A stretch of 64,000 bases of DNA. Origin: Bacillota bacterium (GTDB taxonomy: Bacteria; Bacillota; Clostridia; Lachnospirales; Lachnospiraceae). The translations under genes were made by a program, and so were the position numbers. The stretch lies in contig JAEYOY010000001.1 of assembly GCA_023411215.1 (NCBI GenBank), positions 62,001 through 126,000 of the forward strand, written 5' to 3'. This document shows positions 44,670 to 52,999 of the stretch, one piece after another (position 1 is the first letter of the stretch; each line of letters opens with the position of its first letter). Below the pieces are notes generated by a model. The model was not told where the DNA came from. It did not search any database and worked only from the letters and a program-made list of their open reading frames with translations.

Positions 44670-44698
44670 TTTACTTTTTACTTAGTCCGTGTTAGAAT
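44670..44698 (+). promoter_or_regulatory. Promoter of rnpB
   Basis: TTTACT, a 17-base spacer and TAGAAT, placing the start near 44705, where the RNA begins. Confidence 0.6.
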
Positions 44699-44705
44699 AC
44701 AACCT

Positions 44706-45080
44706 GTGAGTAGCATAGATGATCGCGCCTAACAAAGGTGAGGAAAGTCCGGGCTTCATAGGGCAGAGTGCCGGATAACGTCCGGTGGAGGTGACTCCAA
44801 GGCTAGTGCAACAGAAATATACCGCCAAGAAAACGCTTGCTTGCAAACGTTTCTCTTTGGTAAGGATGGAAAGGTGGTTTAAGAGACCACCGCCTTACTG
44901 GTAACAGTAGGGGCTATGTAAACCCCACTCGAAGCAAGACCGAACATAAAGCGATACGGCTGCCCGCCGTGCTTTAGGGTAGGTCGCGTAGTACCCGCGA
45001 AAGCGGTACTGGAGCCACATGGTAACATGTGGTCAAGATAGATGATCATCCAAGACATAACCCGGCTTATCGTGCTGCTC
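44706..45080 (+). ncRNA. rnpB: RNase P RNA, catalytic subunit
   Basis: The universally conserved blocks are in order: GAGGAAAGTCCGGGC near the start, the ACAGAAA of P4/J region, GCAAGACCGAA, then AGATAGATGATC and the final ACATAACCCGGCTTA. The ends GAGTAGCA and TGCTGCTC close P1. At about 375 nucleotides it has the usual size; A- versus B-type cannot be settled by eye. It converges on the nucleoside kinase gene, whose stop codon touches its last two bases. Confidence 0.96.
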
Positions 45081-46758
45081 ATACCTTAAAACAACTACCA
45101 CCAACAAATTCTTTTAATATTGAATTTTTCGGTACTGTCTCACTGGGTGCACCAATGAAATAATCCAAAAACTTCAGTAATCTCTTTGCTTCCACATACT
45201 CCTGACAATTTCGATCAATTCCAAATAAAATCGGTTCTGCATACTGTTTTAATACGGCCAGCTCATAGATCAATGCCGAATTGAACATTACATCCGCATC
45301 CTCCTGGAAGGGGAAAATATTCTCATCCTCACCGCGTCTGACGGAAGGCCACATAGAAATCGTTTTCTGAGCGGAAGCTCCTCTTGTTCTTGCATCTCTG
45401 ACCATTCTTCGGAGCAGTCGCCCGTCAGTGGTAGGAATACGATTATGCTCATCAATATTTAACTGGGTCAATGCACTAATATAAATCTTAAACTTACTTT
45501 CTCTCGGCAGCGAATGGGATAATGCATCATTCAAACCATGAATCCCCTCAATCACCAGGATATCGTCCGTACCCAAGGTCAGAAAATCTCCTTTATACTC
45601 CCGCTTCCCACTCACAAAGTTGAAAATCGGCATTTCTACCGTCCTGCCATCCAACAGTTCATTCATATCCTTATTGAATTGTTCAATATCAATTGCTTCC
45701 AATGCCTCGAAATTAAAATTGCCATCCGCATCCTTCGGAGTCTTTTCCCGTTCAACGAAATAATTATCCACTGCAATCGGATGCGGCTTTAAGCCATGGG
45801 CTTTCAGCTGTATACTTAACCGATGTGAAAATGTAGTCTTACCCGAGGAAGATGGTCCGGCTATCATGATGAATTTCTTTCCACCCGCTTTCTTGATACT
45901 TTCAGCGATATCACTAATTTTCTTCTCTTGAAGTGCCTCCTGAACCAAAATTAATTCATTCAGATTCCCCTTTGATATCACATCATTGAGTGCACCCACA
46001 TTAGGAATATCCATCATCTGCGCCCATTGATTCGCTTCCTTCAAGGTAACATACAGCTTCGGTTGATTAACAAAAGGTTCTACTACGGATGGATTCTTCT
46101 TATTGGGCAGTAATAGCAGTAAGCCACCATCATAAAGCATGAGATCAAAACATTTCAGCATACCTGAACTTGGCGGCATATAACCATAATAATAATCCTC
46201 GAAGCCGTCAAGGCTGTATATATTAGCCTTGGATACTCTACGATAGCGGAATAATTTCTCCTTATCATACATGCGATAGCGACGGAACAGCTCAATCGCA
46301 TCATCTGTTCCGATACTACGTTTCATAAACGGGATGTCTCTTTGGACTATATCCGTCATACGCTTCTTAATTGCCAGAATACGATCCTCCGTCATCGGAA
46401 ATTTCCCCTGATAATCGCAATACAATCCGCTACTAATTGCATATTCCACAGATACCTTCTTTACATTTTCATTACCGAACTCCGAATAAATCGCCTTAAG
46501 CATGACCAGTACCATACCCCGTTGATAGGTCTTGCTGCCAGCATCCTCACTTACCGTTACAAAACGGATCGAACAATTATCATTTACACGCTTAAACAGC
46601 TCCCGTAATTTATTATTCACGAAAGCCAATATAATCTGACTGTTATACTCCTTTTGAAAATCTCTGCTGATATCTAAAAGTGACGTACCGCTGGGATATT
46701 CATAACTCATACCGTTAATTTCAACCTTAATCAAATGCTTTGCTTCCATATATATCAC
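45079..46758 (-). CDS. TGS-domain nucleoside (uridine-type) kinase
   Basis: 559 residues in three parts. An N-terminal TGS-like domain (about 8-70, including YPSGTSLLDISRDFQ) and a threonyl-tRNA-synthetase-like second domain (about 80-240) precede a uridine kinase/phosphoribulokinase-type domain. The kinase has the P-loop GPSSSGKTT near residue 296 and DILVIEGIHGLN. Proteins of this layout are widespread in clostridia and annotated as nucleoside kinases; their exact substrate is not settled. It starts eight bases after the trmK stop on the same strand, so both are probably one transcript. Confidence 0.88.
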   Translation of the reverse strand: MIYMEAKHLIKVEINGMSYEYPSGTSLLDISRDFQKEYNSQIILAFVNNKLRELFKRVNDNCSIRFVTVSEDAGSKTYQRGMVLVMLKAIYSEFGNENVKKVSVEYAISSGLYCDYQGKFPMTEDRILAIKKRMTDIVQRDIPFMKRSIGTDDAIELFRRYRMYDKEKLFRYRRVSKANIYSLDGFEDYYYGYMPPSSGMLKCFDLMLYDGGLLLLLPNKKNPSVVEPFVNQPKLYVTLKEANQWAQMMDIPNVGALNDVISKGNLNELILVQEALQEKKISDIAESIKKAGGKKFIMIAGPSSSGKTTFSHRLSIQLKAHGLKPHPIAVDNYFVEREKTPKDADGNFNFEALEAIDIEQFNKDMNELLDGRTVEMPIFNFVSGKREYKGDFLTLGTDDILVIEGIHGLNDALSHSLPRESKFKIYISALTQLNIDEHNRIPTTDGRLLRRMVRDARTRGASAQKTISMWPSVRRGEDENIFPFQEDADVMFNSALIYELAVLKQYAEPILFGIDRNCQEYVEAKRLLKFLDYFIGAPSETVPKNSILKEFVGGSCFKV

Positions 46759-46766
46759 CCCTTATT

Positions 46767-47480
46767 TTATTTATAGTATTCCAACCCACAACGAATCAAA
46801 GCGATCTTCTCTTCTATCTCTTTTTCCCTGGCCATTGCATTCTCAGTCTGCTCTGCCCTTAGGGTCCGAAGAATATTCTCACATAGTTCAAAATCCCATA
46901 GGAGGAATTCCCGAAGGACCGGATGCTTTTCCTCTAATAAAAGTCTACCGTAATAAAAATGCTCCTTCTTAGTAAGCTCATAATGATCCTGTTCTGATAC
47001 CATACCTTTCGAAATAGCTTTCATCATCATATAGAATTTGCCATCGTCCTTAACCATGTTCTCTCTGACAATCATAAAATTCAGATCCTGTAGCTTGCTC
47101 CTGACTTTATTGATTTCTGACTGAGGTTGTAGAATCAGCTCCTTTACCTTCTGCACAAGCTCCAGTCTCTCTTCAAGAATTTGTATCATTAAAGCGCCTC
47201 CCATTCCGGCAATCAAAATGGTATCCACTTCTTCCTCCAGTAATTTCTCCAAGCCATTGGAGCGACGGGTCTCTATTTGCTTAGAATAACCATATTTCTC
47301 TATATTGTCTTTCGCTCGGTCAATCGGCCCCTGATTCACATCCATAGCAATGACCTTATCTGCTATCTCCTTCTCTATCAGATAAATTGATGTATAAGCA
47401 TGATCACACCCCACATCAGCTACCCTTCTACCCGGAGTAACCAGACTGGCCACCGCCTGTAAGCGCTTTGAAAGTTGCAT
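46767..47480 (-). CDS. trmK: tRNA (adenine22-N1)-methyltransferase TrmK
   Basis: SAM-dependent enzyme that methylates A22 in the tRNA D-loop. The 237 residues show the SAM motif VADVGCDHAYTSIYL (18-32), the acidic loop VIAMDVNQGP, TILIAGMGGALM and LILQPQSE, all family marks. The C-terminal half forms a coiled-coil hairpin as in the Bacillus enzyme. It lies downstream of rpoD, as in many Firmicutes, but with a terminator between. Confidence 0.93.
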   Translation of the reverse strand: MQLSKRLQAVASLVTPGRRVADVGCDHAYTSIYLIEKEIADKVIAMDVNQGPIDRAKDNIEKYGYSKQIETRRSNGLEKLLEEEVDTILIAGMGGALMIQILEERLELVQKVKELILQPQSEINKVRSKLQDLNFMIVRENMVKDDGKFYMMMKAISKGMVSEQDHYELTKKEHFYYGRLLLEEKHPVLREFLLWDFELCENILRTLRAEQTENAMAREKEIEEKIALIRCGLEYYK

Positions 47481-47817
47481 ACATATCTCCGTTTCTATAT
47501 CATTTAATTACTTCACAGGTTCTTCTAGCTGCCACTTCACGGTCTCCAGGCAGCTCAGAGAATCTATGATATTTAATATATATTATCATTATTTCCGACT
47601 GATTTCCACATAAGTTTTCCTCGTAAAAGGTTATATTCATCCCATATAAATTAAGCACCCATAACCGATAAGCATGTTTAATAAGTTCTAGCGCTTTTGC
47701 ATGAATACAATAAGTTTGCACATACTCACTTTGCTTCCGTGCAAATACACTATTCGGAAGACAACCCCACTTCTCACATTTGCTTATTCAAAAAAGCAGG
47801 GCTGTCTTGTACCATCC
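47481..47817. other. Spacer between rpoD and trmK, no convincing gene
   Basis: A 73-codon minus-strand frame here has no ribosome site. An inverted repeat AGCTGCC/GGCAGCT lies near 47526-47555, and AAGACA.CCC/GGG.TGTCTT near 47758-47810. Their meaning is unknown. Confidence 0.4.
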
Positions 47818-47843
47818 CAAAAATCGGTTCTTCACTATCCGAT
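47818..47843 (-). terminator. Probable terminator of the dgt-dnaG-rpoD cluster
   Basis: On the minus strand ATCGG and CCGAT pair around an 11-base loop, then TTTTTGG. The stem is short. Confidence 0.5.
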
Positions 47844-47930
47844 CTGCAGGAGCATATAAGACTGCCCTTCTCCAATGAATTCTATATTCTATATTCTATA
47901 TATACGGTCCGTAAAGCTTTAAATACCCTT

Positions 47931-49028
47931 CTATTCTAAATAGTCCTTTAACTTTCTGCTTCTGCTAGGATGCCTTAGCTTTCGAAGTGCCTTTGCTTCT
48001 ATCTGTCGAATACGCTCTCTGGTTACATTAAATTCCTTGCCCACCTCTTCCAACGTACGTGCACGCCCGTCATCCAAACCAAAGCGCAGTCTGAGAACCT
48101 TTTGTTCCCTCTCGGTTAAGGTTCCTAGAACCTCAACCAGCTGTTCCTTTAACAGGGTAAAAGCAGCTGCATCTGCTGGTACCGGTACGTTATCATCCTG
48201 AATGAAATCGCCTAAATGACTGTCCTCTTCTTCGCCGATTGGAGTCTCAAGAGAAACCGGTTCCTGAGAAATCTTTTGTATCTCGCGAACTCTGTCTACT
48301 GGCAGATTCATTACCTCACTGATTTCCTCCGGAGAAGGCTCTCGTCCTAACTCCTGCAGAAGCTGACGCTGAACACGGGTTAATTTATTGATAGTCTCTA
48401 CCATATGAACCGGAATACGAATTGTTCTAGCCTGGTCTGCAATTGCTCTTGTGATAGCTTGTCTGATCCACCAGGTAGCATAAGTACTAAACTTGAAACC
48501 CTTGCGATAATCAAACTTCTCTACAGCCTTGATAAGGCCAAGGTTTCCCTCCTGGATTAAATCCAGGAACAGCATTCCTCTACCTACATATCGTTTAGCA
48601 ATACTTACAACCAGACGAAGGTTTGCTTCCGCTAGACGTTTCCTGGCGTAGTCATCGTCTCTATCCTCCATCATTCTTGCAAGCTCAATCTCTTCATCCG
48701 CACTCAATAAAGGAACCTTACCGATCTCCTTCAGGTACATACGGACAGGATCTTCTATGCTGATTCCCTCTGGAATCGTCAGATCCAGGGGCTCGATCTC
48801 TTCATCACCCTCCAGGATGATGTCTTCTTCATCCTCTTCGGAAATTCTTAGAACATCGACGTTATGCTTGTCCAAAAAATCGTAGATCTTCTCAATCCGC
48901 CCGGGGTCAAGCTCCATATCTGCAAAGAAATCATTTACTTCCTGAAACTCGAGGACATTCTTCTTTTTTTCGGCAAAAACTAATAACTCCTTAAGCCTTT
49001 CCGTAAACTTAATTATACTTTCGTCCAT
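47931..49028 (-). CDS. rpoD: Primary RNA polymerase sigma factor (sigma A)
   Basis: Housekeeping sigma factor recognising TTGACA/TATAAT boxes like those found across this window. The 365 residues contain a short N-terminal region 1.1, region 1.2 (DPVRMYLKEIG), region 2 (LDLIQEGNLGLIKAVEKFD and YATWWIRQAI), region 3 (RIPVHMVETINKL) and region 4 (TLEEVGKEFNVTRERIRQIEAKALRKL). Standard length for Firmicutes. It follows dnaG by 136 bases on the same strand. Confidence 0.97.
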   Translation of the reverse strand: MDESIIKFTERLKELLVFAEKKKNVLEFQEVNDFFADMELDPGRIEKIYDFLDKHNVDVLRISEEDEEDIILEGDEEIEPLDLTIPEGISIEDPVRMYLKEIGKVPLLSADEEIELARMMEDRDDDYARKRLAEANLRLVVSIAKRYVGRGMLFLDLIQEGNLGLIKAVEKFDYRKGFKFSTYATWWIRQAITRAIADQARTIRIPVHMVETINKLTRVQRQLLQELGREPSPEEISEVMNLPVDRVREIQKISQEPVSLETPIGEEEDSHLGDFIQDDNVPVPADAAAFTLLKEQLVEVLGTLTEREQKVLRLRFGLDDGRARTLEEVGKEFNVTRERIRQIEAKALRKLRHPSRSRKLKDYLE

Positions 49029-49164
49029 AGATAATCCTTCCTTCTTCGACTCTTTTTATATTTTAACCATCATTTGATGAAATATGCAATTCCTGTATAT
49101 GCCCAGCGCTTCGATCTATCTGACTCCTGTTAATGATAGATAGTACGATCGCGGACTTTTATAG

Positions 49165-50958
49165 TCATGAATTCGTAAAGGTGATACTACGTTTCTTTAG
49201 TTCTGTCTTCTCAGCAATAATTTTCATCAATAAAGCCGTATCATTTACTTCGATCGCTTTTTGGCTCTGCATATCAAGGCTGTTTTCCTTTAGTCTCATT
49301 ACAGTATCGGTTAAGGCCTTATGCCATCCGGACTCATCCATATCGCCATGTATCCCTGCTGAAAACAGCGCCGCTACCTCTGATTGTTCCTCTTTACTTT
49401 CGAAGCAGTTAATAATTTTTGCAGGATTTACCGCTTGTTCCCTCTCATACTGATCAAATACAAGTCTGGCAACCTCTTTATAGATACCCTCGGTAAAATC
49501 CTCCGGTCCCAGAATCCCTTTAATCTTATCGAACAAGGTTATGTCTTCAATGAGCCAGGTTAACATTAGCCTCTGGGACTTAGACATTCCATTCTCTGGT
49601 CCTTTTCTGTTTCTAGTTGCTTCACCTCTGGACTCCTTCGGTTCATTTAGTCCGACAACAATCTGGGAGCCAATCTTATTCACCAGCCTGCGAAGCTGCT
49701 CCACATCAATCTGATATGATTTAGCTACGGCATCGATATAAAAATTCCGTTCCAGCTCTTCACTAAAACCAGTAAGTCTTCTTGCGGTTTCATGGAAGAA
49801 CTTCGTCTTCTGCTCCGGATCTGCCAGATCATATTCCCTCTGAAGTACATCTATCTCGAAGAAGAAGCTGCTTCTTGCCTCAGTAATTCTTTTCTGGAAT
49901 TCCTCCGCTCCGAGAGCCTTAATAAACTCATCCGGATCCTTATAGGGCTTCATATTAATTACTTTAATCGACAACCCGACCTCCTTTAGAATCGGTATTG
50001 CACGAAGCGCGGCCTGGGTTCCTGCCTGATCGTTGTCGAAGGTTAATAACACTTCATTGGTATATCGCTTTAGCAGGTTGGCATGGAAGCCGGTAAAAGC
50101 GGTTCCAAGCGCTGCCACTGCATTGGTAAATCCTGCTTGGTGCAATGCAATAACATCCATGTAACCCTCACAGATCAAAAAATAAGTCTTTCTGGAGGCT
50201 TTTGCAAAATTCAAACCATAAAGATTACGGCTTTTTTCAAAGATTCTTGTCTCCGGGGTATTGAGGTACTTGGGCACCTCCGGACCTGCGTTGCCCATAA
50301 CACGTCCACCAAATCCAATGACGCGATGATTGGCATCCATGATCGGAAACATGACTCGATCCCGGAATTTATCTCTTCCACCCAGACGTTCATCGATTGT
50401 AACCAATCCTGTCTGAGATAAAAACTCATCCTCATACCCTGCCTTCTTCAGATAACGATACAAATCATCACTATAGCGATTTGAATAGCCTAGTCCAAAA
50501 TGTTTTATTGTATCTTCGGATAATCCTCTCTTTATCAAATAATCGTAAGCAGCTTGTCCTTCCAAATTCTTAAACTGGTAATAAAAATACATAGCCGCCT
50601 GCTTATTTATTTCCAAAAGTCTTCCCTTTAAGTCGGATTGACGTCTCTGTTCCTCACTTAGCTCCTGCTCTGGAAGAGCTATTCCGGCCCGCTCTGCAAG
50701 AAATCGTAACGCTTCCAGAAAGGTATAGTTCTCATACTCCATAACAAAGGTAAAAACATTTCCGCCCACCCCACAGCCAAAGCAGTGATACATCTGTTTT
50801 GATGCGCTGACTGAAAAAGAGGGGGTTTTCTCATTATGAAATGGGCAGAGTCCCATGTGATTACTACCCTTTTTCTGTAATCTTATGTAGGAGCCGATAA
50901 CGCTTACAATATCATTTCTGCTTCTTATTTCTTCTAATAACTCGTCCGAATATAACAT
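49165..50958 (-). CDS. dnaG: DNA primase
   Basis: Makes RNA primers at the replication fork. In the 597 residues, the N-terminal zinc site is C-H-C-C: CPFHNEKTPSF and YHCFGCGVGG. The RNA polymerase core follows, with MFPIMDANHRVIGFGGR, then TOPRIM with LICEGYMDVIAL and LLTFDNDQAGT. The C-terminal helicase-binding region is less conserved, as is normal. It sits between dgt and rpoD, the classic macromolecular-synthesis order. Confidence 0.97.
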   Translation of the reverse strand: MLYSDELLEEIRSRNDIVSVIGSYIRLQKKGSNHMGLCPFHNEKTPSFSVSASKQMYHCFGCGVGGNVFTFVMEYENYTFLEALRFLAERAGIALPEQELSEEQRRQSDLKGRLLEINKQAAMYFYYQFKNLEGQAAYDYLIKRGLSEDTIKHFGLGYSNRYSDDLYRYLKKAGYEDEFLSQTGLVTIDERLGGRDKFRDRVMFPIMDANHRVIGFGGRVMGNAGPEVPKYLNTPETRIFEKSRNLYGLNFAKASRKTYFLICEGYMDVIALHQAGFTNAVAALGTAFTGFHANLLKRYTNEVLLTFDNDQAGTQAALRAIPILKEVGLSIKVINMKPYKDPDEFIKALGAEEFQKRITEARSSFFFEIDVLQREYDLADPEQKTKFFHETARRLTGFSEELERNFYIDAVAKSYQIDVEQLRRLVNKIGSQIVVGLNEPKESRGEATRNRKGPENGMSKSQRLMLTWLIEDITLFDKIKGILGPEDFTEGIYKEVARLVFDQYEREQAVNPAKIINCFESKEEQSEVAALFSAGIHGDMDESGWHKALTDTVMRLKENSLDMQSQKAIEVNDTALLMKIIAEKTELKKRSITFTNS

Positions 50959-51010
50959 TATGCGCTCCTCCCATCTAGCTATAATTCTAGCTCATTCATA
51001 TCATTTAATA

Positions 51011-51091
51011 TAACTATTCAAAACAGGCTCTAAAACTCCAAGGATTTACTCTGGGTTTGCATCATTCAATTTATGATGCTATGAATAGTTA
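51011..51091. repeat. Structured intergenic repeat, family 2, short inverted copy 3
   Basis: Closed by TAACTATTCA and TGAATAGTTA, with an inner GCATCAT/ATGATGC hairpin. AACAGGCTC.AAAA.TCC resembles the reverse complement of the end of copy 1, so this copy is in the other orientation and shortened. Confidence 0.7.
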
Positions 51092-51126
51092 TTATTTATG
51101 ATTATAACAATATATATGCTACTTTC

Positions 51127-52149
51127 TTAATATACACTCCAAGCGGAGGGAATCATTAAATCTTTAAATTTCGTAACCGCGTAACGATCAGTCATTCCTG
51201 CAATATAATCGCATACAACGCGGTAAGGTGGTTCATCCAATGTCTTCATCCTCTGTAGATATTCCTCCGGAAGCTTCTCCAAATGCTCTAAGTAATAAAG
51301 AAATAAGGTCTCCAGAAGGCGTTCTGCCTGTTCCTCCTGGTTCTTTGCTTTTTTATTTGTATAGACACTTTGAAACATGAATGCCCTCAACTTCTTCATT
51401 GCCATAAGGATATCTGGAGACATGATGATATCGTTTTTATTCTCACTGTTTGTTATAATATCATAAACTAGAGTATCCAATCTTTTTCCCAGATTATCTC
51501 CAAGAATATCAGTGAACTCCTTTGGTATCTCTTCTTCTCTGATAATCTGTCCACGGATTGCATCATCGATATCATGGTTGATATAAGCTATCTTATCACA
51601 CAGCCTGACAATCTTACCCTCTAGAGTGGATGGATTTCCCTCTGTCTGATGGTGCCTTATCCCATCCCTGACTTCCTTCGTAAGGTTAAGACCCTTGCCG
51701 TGATTTTCCAATATTTCAACAACACGGATGCTCTGCAAATGATGCTGAAATCCTTCCGGGCATACCTTACTTAGAGCTCTCTCTCCGGCATGTCCAAATG
51801 GTGTATGTCCTAAGTCATGACTTAAGGCTATTGCCTCAGTCAAATCTTCATTAAGTAATAACGCCTTAGCTATCGTTCTAGCTATCTGCGATACTTCTAA
51901 GGTATGTGTCAGTCTGGTTCGGTAATGGTCACCCTCGGGTGCCAAAAAAACCTGAGTTTTATGCTTTAATCTGCGAAATGCCTTGGAATGCAGGATACGA
52001 TCCCGATCTCTTTGATATACCGGTCGGATATCACAGGGTTCTTCGTATCGGTCCCTACCAAGAGATTGGTCAGAAAATGCAGCATAGGGACAGAGTATCT
52101 CGTGTTCCCTAATTTCAAGCTTTTGTCTGATATTAATTCTTTGTTCCAT
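51127..52149 (-). CDS. dgt: dGTPase-like HD-domain triphosphohydrolase
   Basis: Hydrolyses dNTPs to nucleoside and triphosphate; the exact nucleotide preference is not readable. The HD metal site is complete: H in RTRLTHTLEVSQ, the HD pair in LSHDLGHTPFGHAGE, and D in KIAYINHDIDDA. The frame opens at 52209, but GGGAGGG lies six bases before the ATG at 52149, which begins MEQRIN; 340 residues result, the usual length. Upstream of dnaG, a common order in Firmicutes. Confidence 0.93.
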   Translation of the reverse strand: MEQRINIRQKLEIREHEILCPYAAFSDQSLGRDRYEEPCDIRPVYQRDRDRILHSKAFRRLKHKTQVFLAPEGDHYRTRLTHTLEVSQIARTIAKALLLNEDLTEAIALSHDLGHTPFGHAGERALSKVCPEGFQHHLQSIRVVEILENHGKGLNLTKEVRDGIRHHQTEGNPSTLEGKIVRLCDKIAYINHDIDDAIRGQIIREEEIPKEFTDILGDNLGKRLDTLVYDIITNSENKNDIIMSPDILMAMKKLRAFMFQSVYTNKKAKNQEEQAERLLETLFLYYLEHLEKLPEEYLQRMKTLDEPPYRVVCDYIAGMTDRYAVTKFKDLMIPSAWSVY

Positions 52150-52305
52150 CTCAATCCCTCCCTTACCAACTACCGCAACACGATGCTTAAAAGACGAATC
52201 TAAACTCATACTACTAATATTCTACACGTTACATCCATTTCCTTTTTTATTTTTAAACAAAATTTATGATATCATGATTGTATTTAGCTAACATACCTTA
52301 AGAAG

Positions 52306-52440
52306 AATACGTTAACGAAAGACGCCATAGACCTGATAATACTTTTCAGGTTGTACTATATAGCAGAAGGAGGCTTATGCACCATCGAACGCATGGCGAA
52401 GAAACGTTCGACGATGAGTAAGCCTCAATTTTATTTCAAT
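52306..52440 (+). ncRNA. Candidate structured small RNA with terminator
   Basis: A hairpin ACCTGA/TCAGGT (52330-52350) is followed by a large terminator-like hairpin: GAGGCTTA with TAAGCCTC and, inside, CATCGAACG with CGTTCG..GATG (52370-52426), then AATTTTATTT. CGCCAT (52323-52328) complements ATGGCG (52393-52398) in the loop of the second hairpin, so a pseudoknot is possible. It has no coding frame and matches no RNA family I know. It lies divergent from dgt, and no promoter is certain. Confidence 0.45.
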
Positions 52441-52598
52441 CGGTTATCAGAAGCATAATCAATAACAATCAATCAGTATGTAAGTACTTTATATTTAATA
52501 TTATCACTCATTATGCGATATTTAACCACATAATCGGATGCTACAGCAATTCCTGAAACAGATTATCACTCGGATAACCATGAATTTCATATTAACAT

Positions 52599-52803
52599 GA
52601 TATCTGCTACGCAGGTATTTTGTTAATATGTATTCAAAAATATTTGCTTCCCTGATACTTTGCTAATCAAGTATTCAAAAATATCTGCTTCCCTGATACT
52701 TTGCGAATCAAGTATTCAAAAAACATCTGCTTCTCTGGTACTTTGTTAATCTAGTATTCAAATAATTTCTGCTTCTTAGACTTTTTGTGAAGCAGGCATT
52801 AAA
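52599..52803. repeat. Five tandem 41-bp repeats
   Basis: Units start at 52599, 52640, 52681, 52722 and 52763. Units 2 and 3 differ at only two positions; the first and last are more diverged. Each has a core ATCTGCTTCCCTGATACTTT and ends near AAGTATTCAAAA, where TGATACTT and AAGTATTCA can form a hairpin. The period is not a multiple of three, so the array is non-coding. Its last unit runs into the stop codon of the small Cys-rich gene. Confidence 0.85.
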
Positions 52804-52942
52804 TCTTTCCGCACTTATCCTTTGCTTGGCAAGAGGAACATCCGTCGCAACAGGATTTCCCTGCCTTCACATCCTTTGTTTTTTTATATATTACATAACC
52901 AGTGTATCCAATAATCAAAATACCTAGAATAATACCTGCCAT
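52799..52942 (-). CDS. FeoB-associated Cys-rich small membrane protein
   Basis: 47 residues: a single membrane segment (about 2-19) and then a soluble tail with five cysteines, CCDGCSSCQAKDKC. This is the typical FeoB-associated Cys-rich protein of Firmicutes, thought to help FeoB or sense iron, though its role is not proven. GGAAGGAG stands before the ATG. It lies 57 bases after feoB on the same strand and so ends the feoA-feoB operon. Confidence 0.85.
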   Translation of the reverse strand: MAGIILGILIIGYTGYVIYKKTKDVKAGKSCCDGCSSCQAKDKCGKI

Positions 52943-52999
52943 ATACTATTCTCCTTCCTTAATAAGTACATGTCACAGCTCCAAAATTAGAGCCAGGTT

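Noticed and set aside
44879..45082. 67-codon minus-strand frame
   Set aside because: Lies wholly in rnpB, antisense to it; a shadow of a structured RNA.
47500..47721. 73-codon minus-strand frame between rpoD and trmK
   Set aside because: No ribosome site, odd composition (many Tyr, Ile and His in a row), and it overlaps inverted repeats.
52306..52440. 6S RNA or SRP RNA as identity of the candidate small RNA
   Set aside because: The long central bubble of 6S RNA and the GGAAGCAGCC-type SRP tetraloop region are both missing.
52599..52803. CRISPR array
   Set aside because: The units are directly adjacent without unique spacers, they diverge along their whole length, and no cas gene is near.
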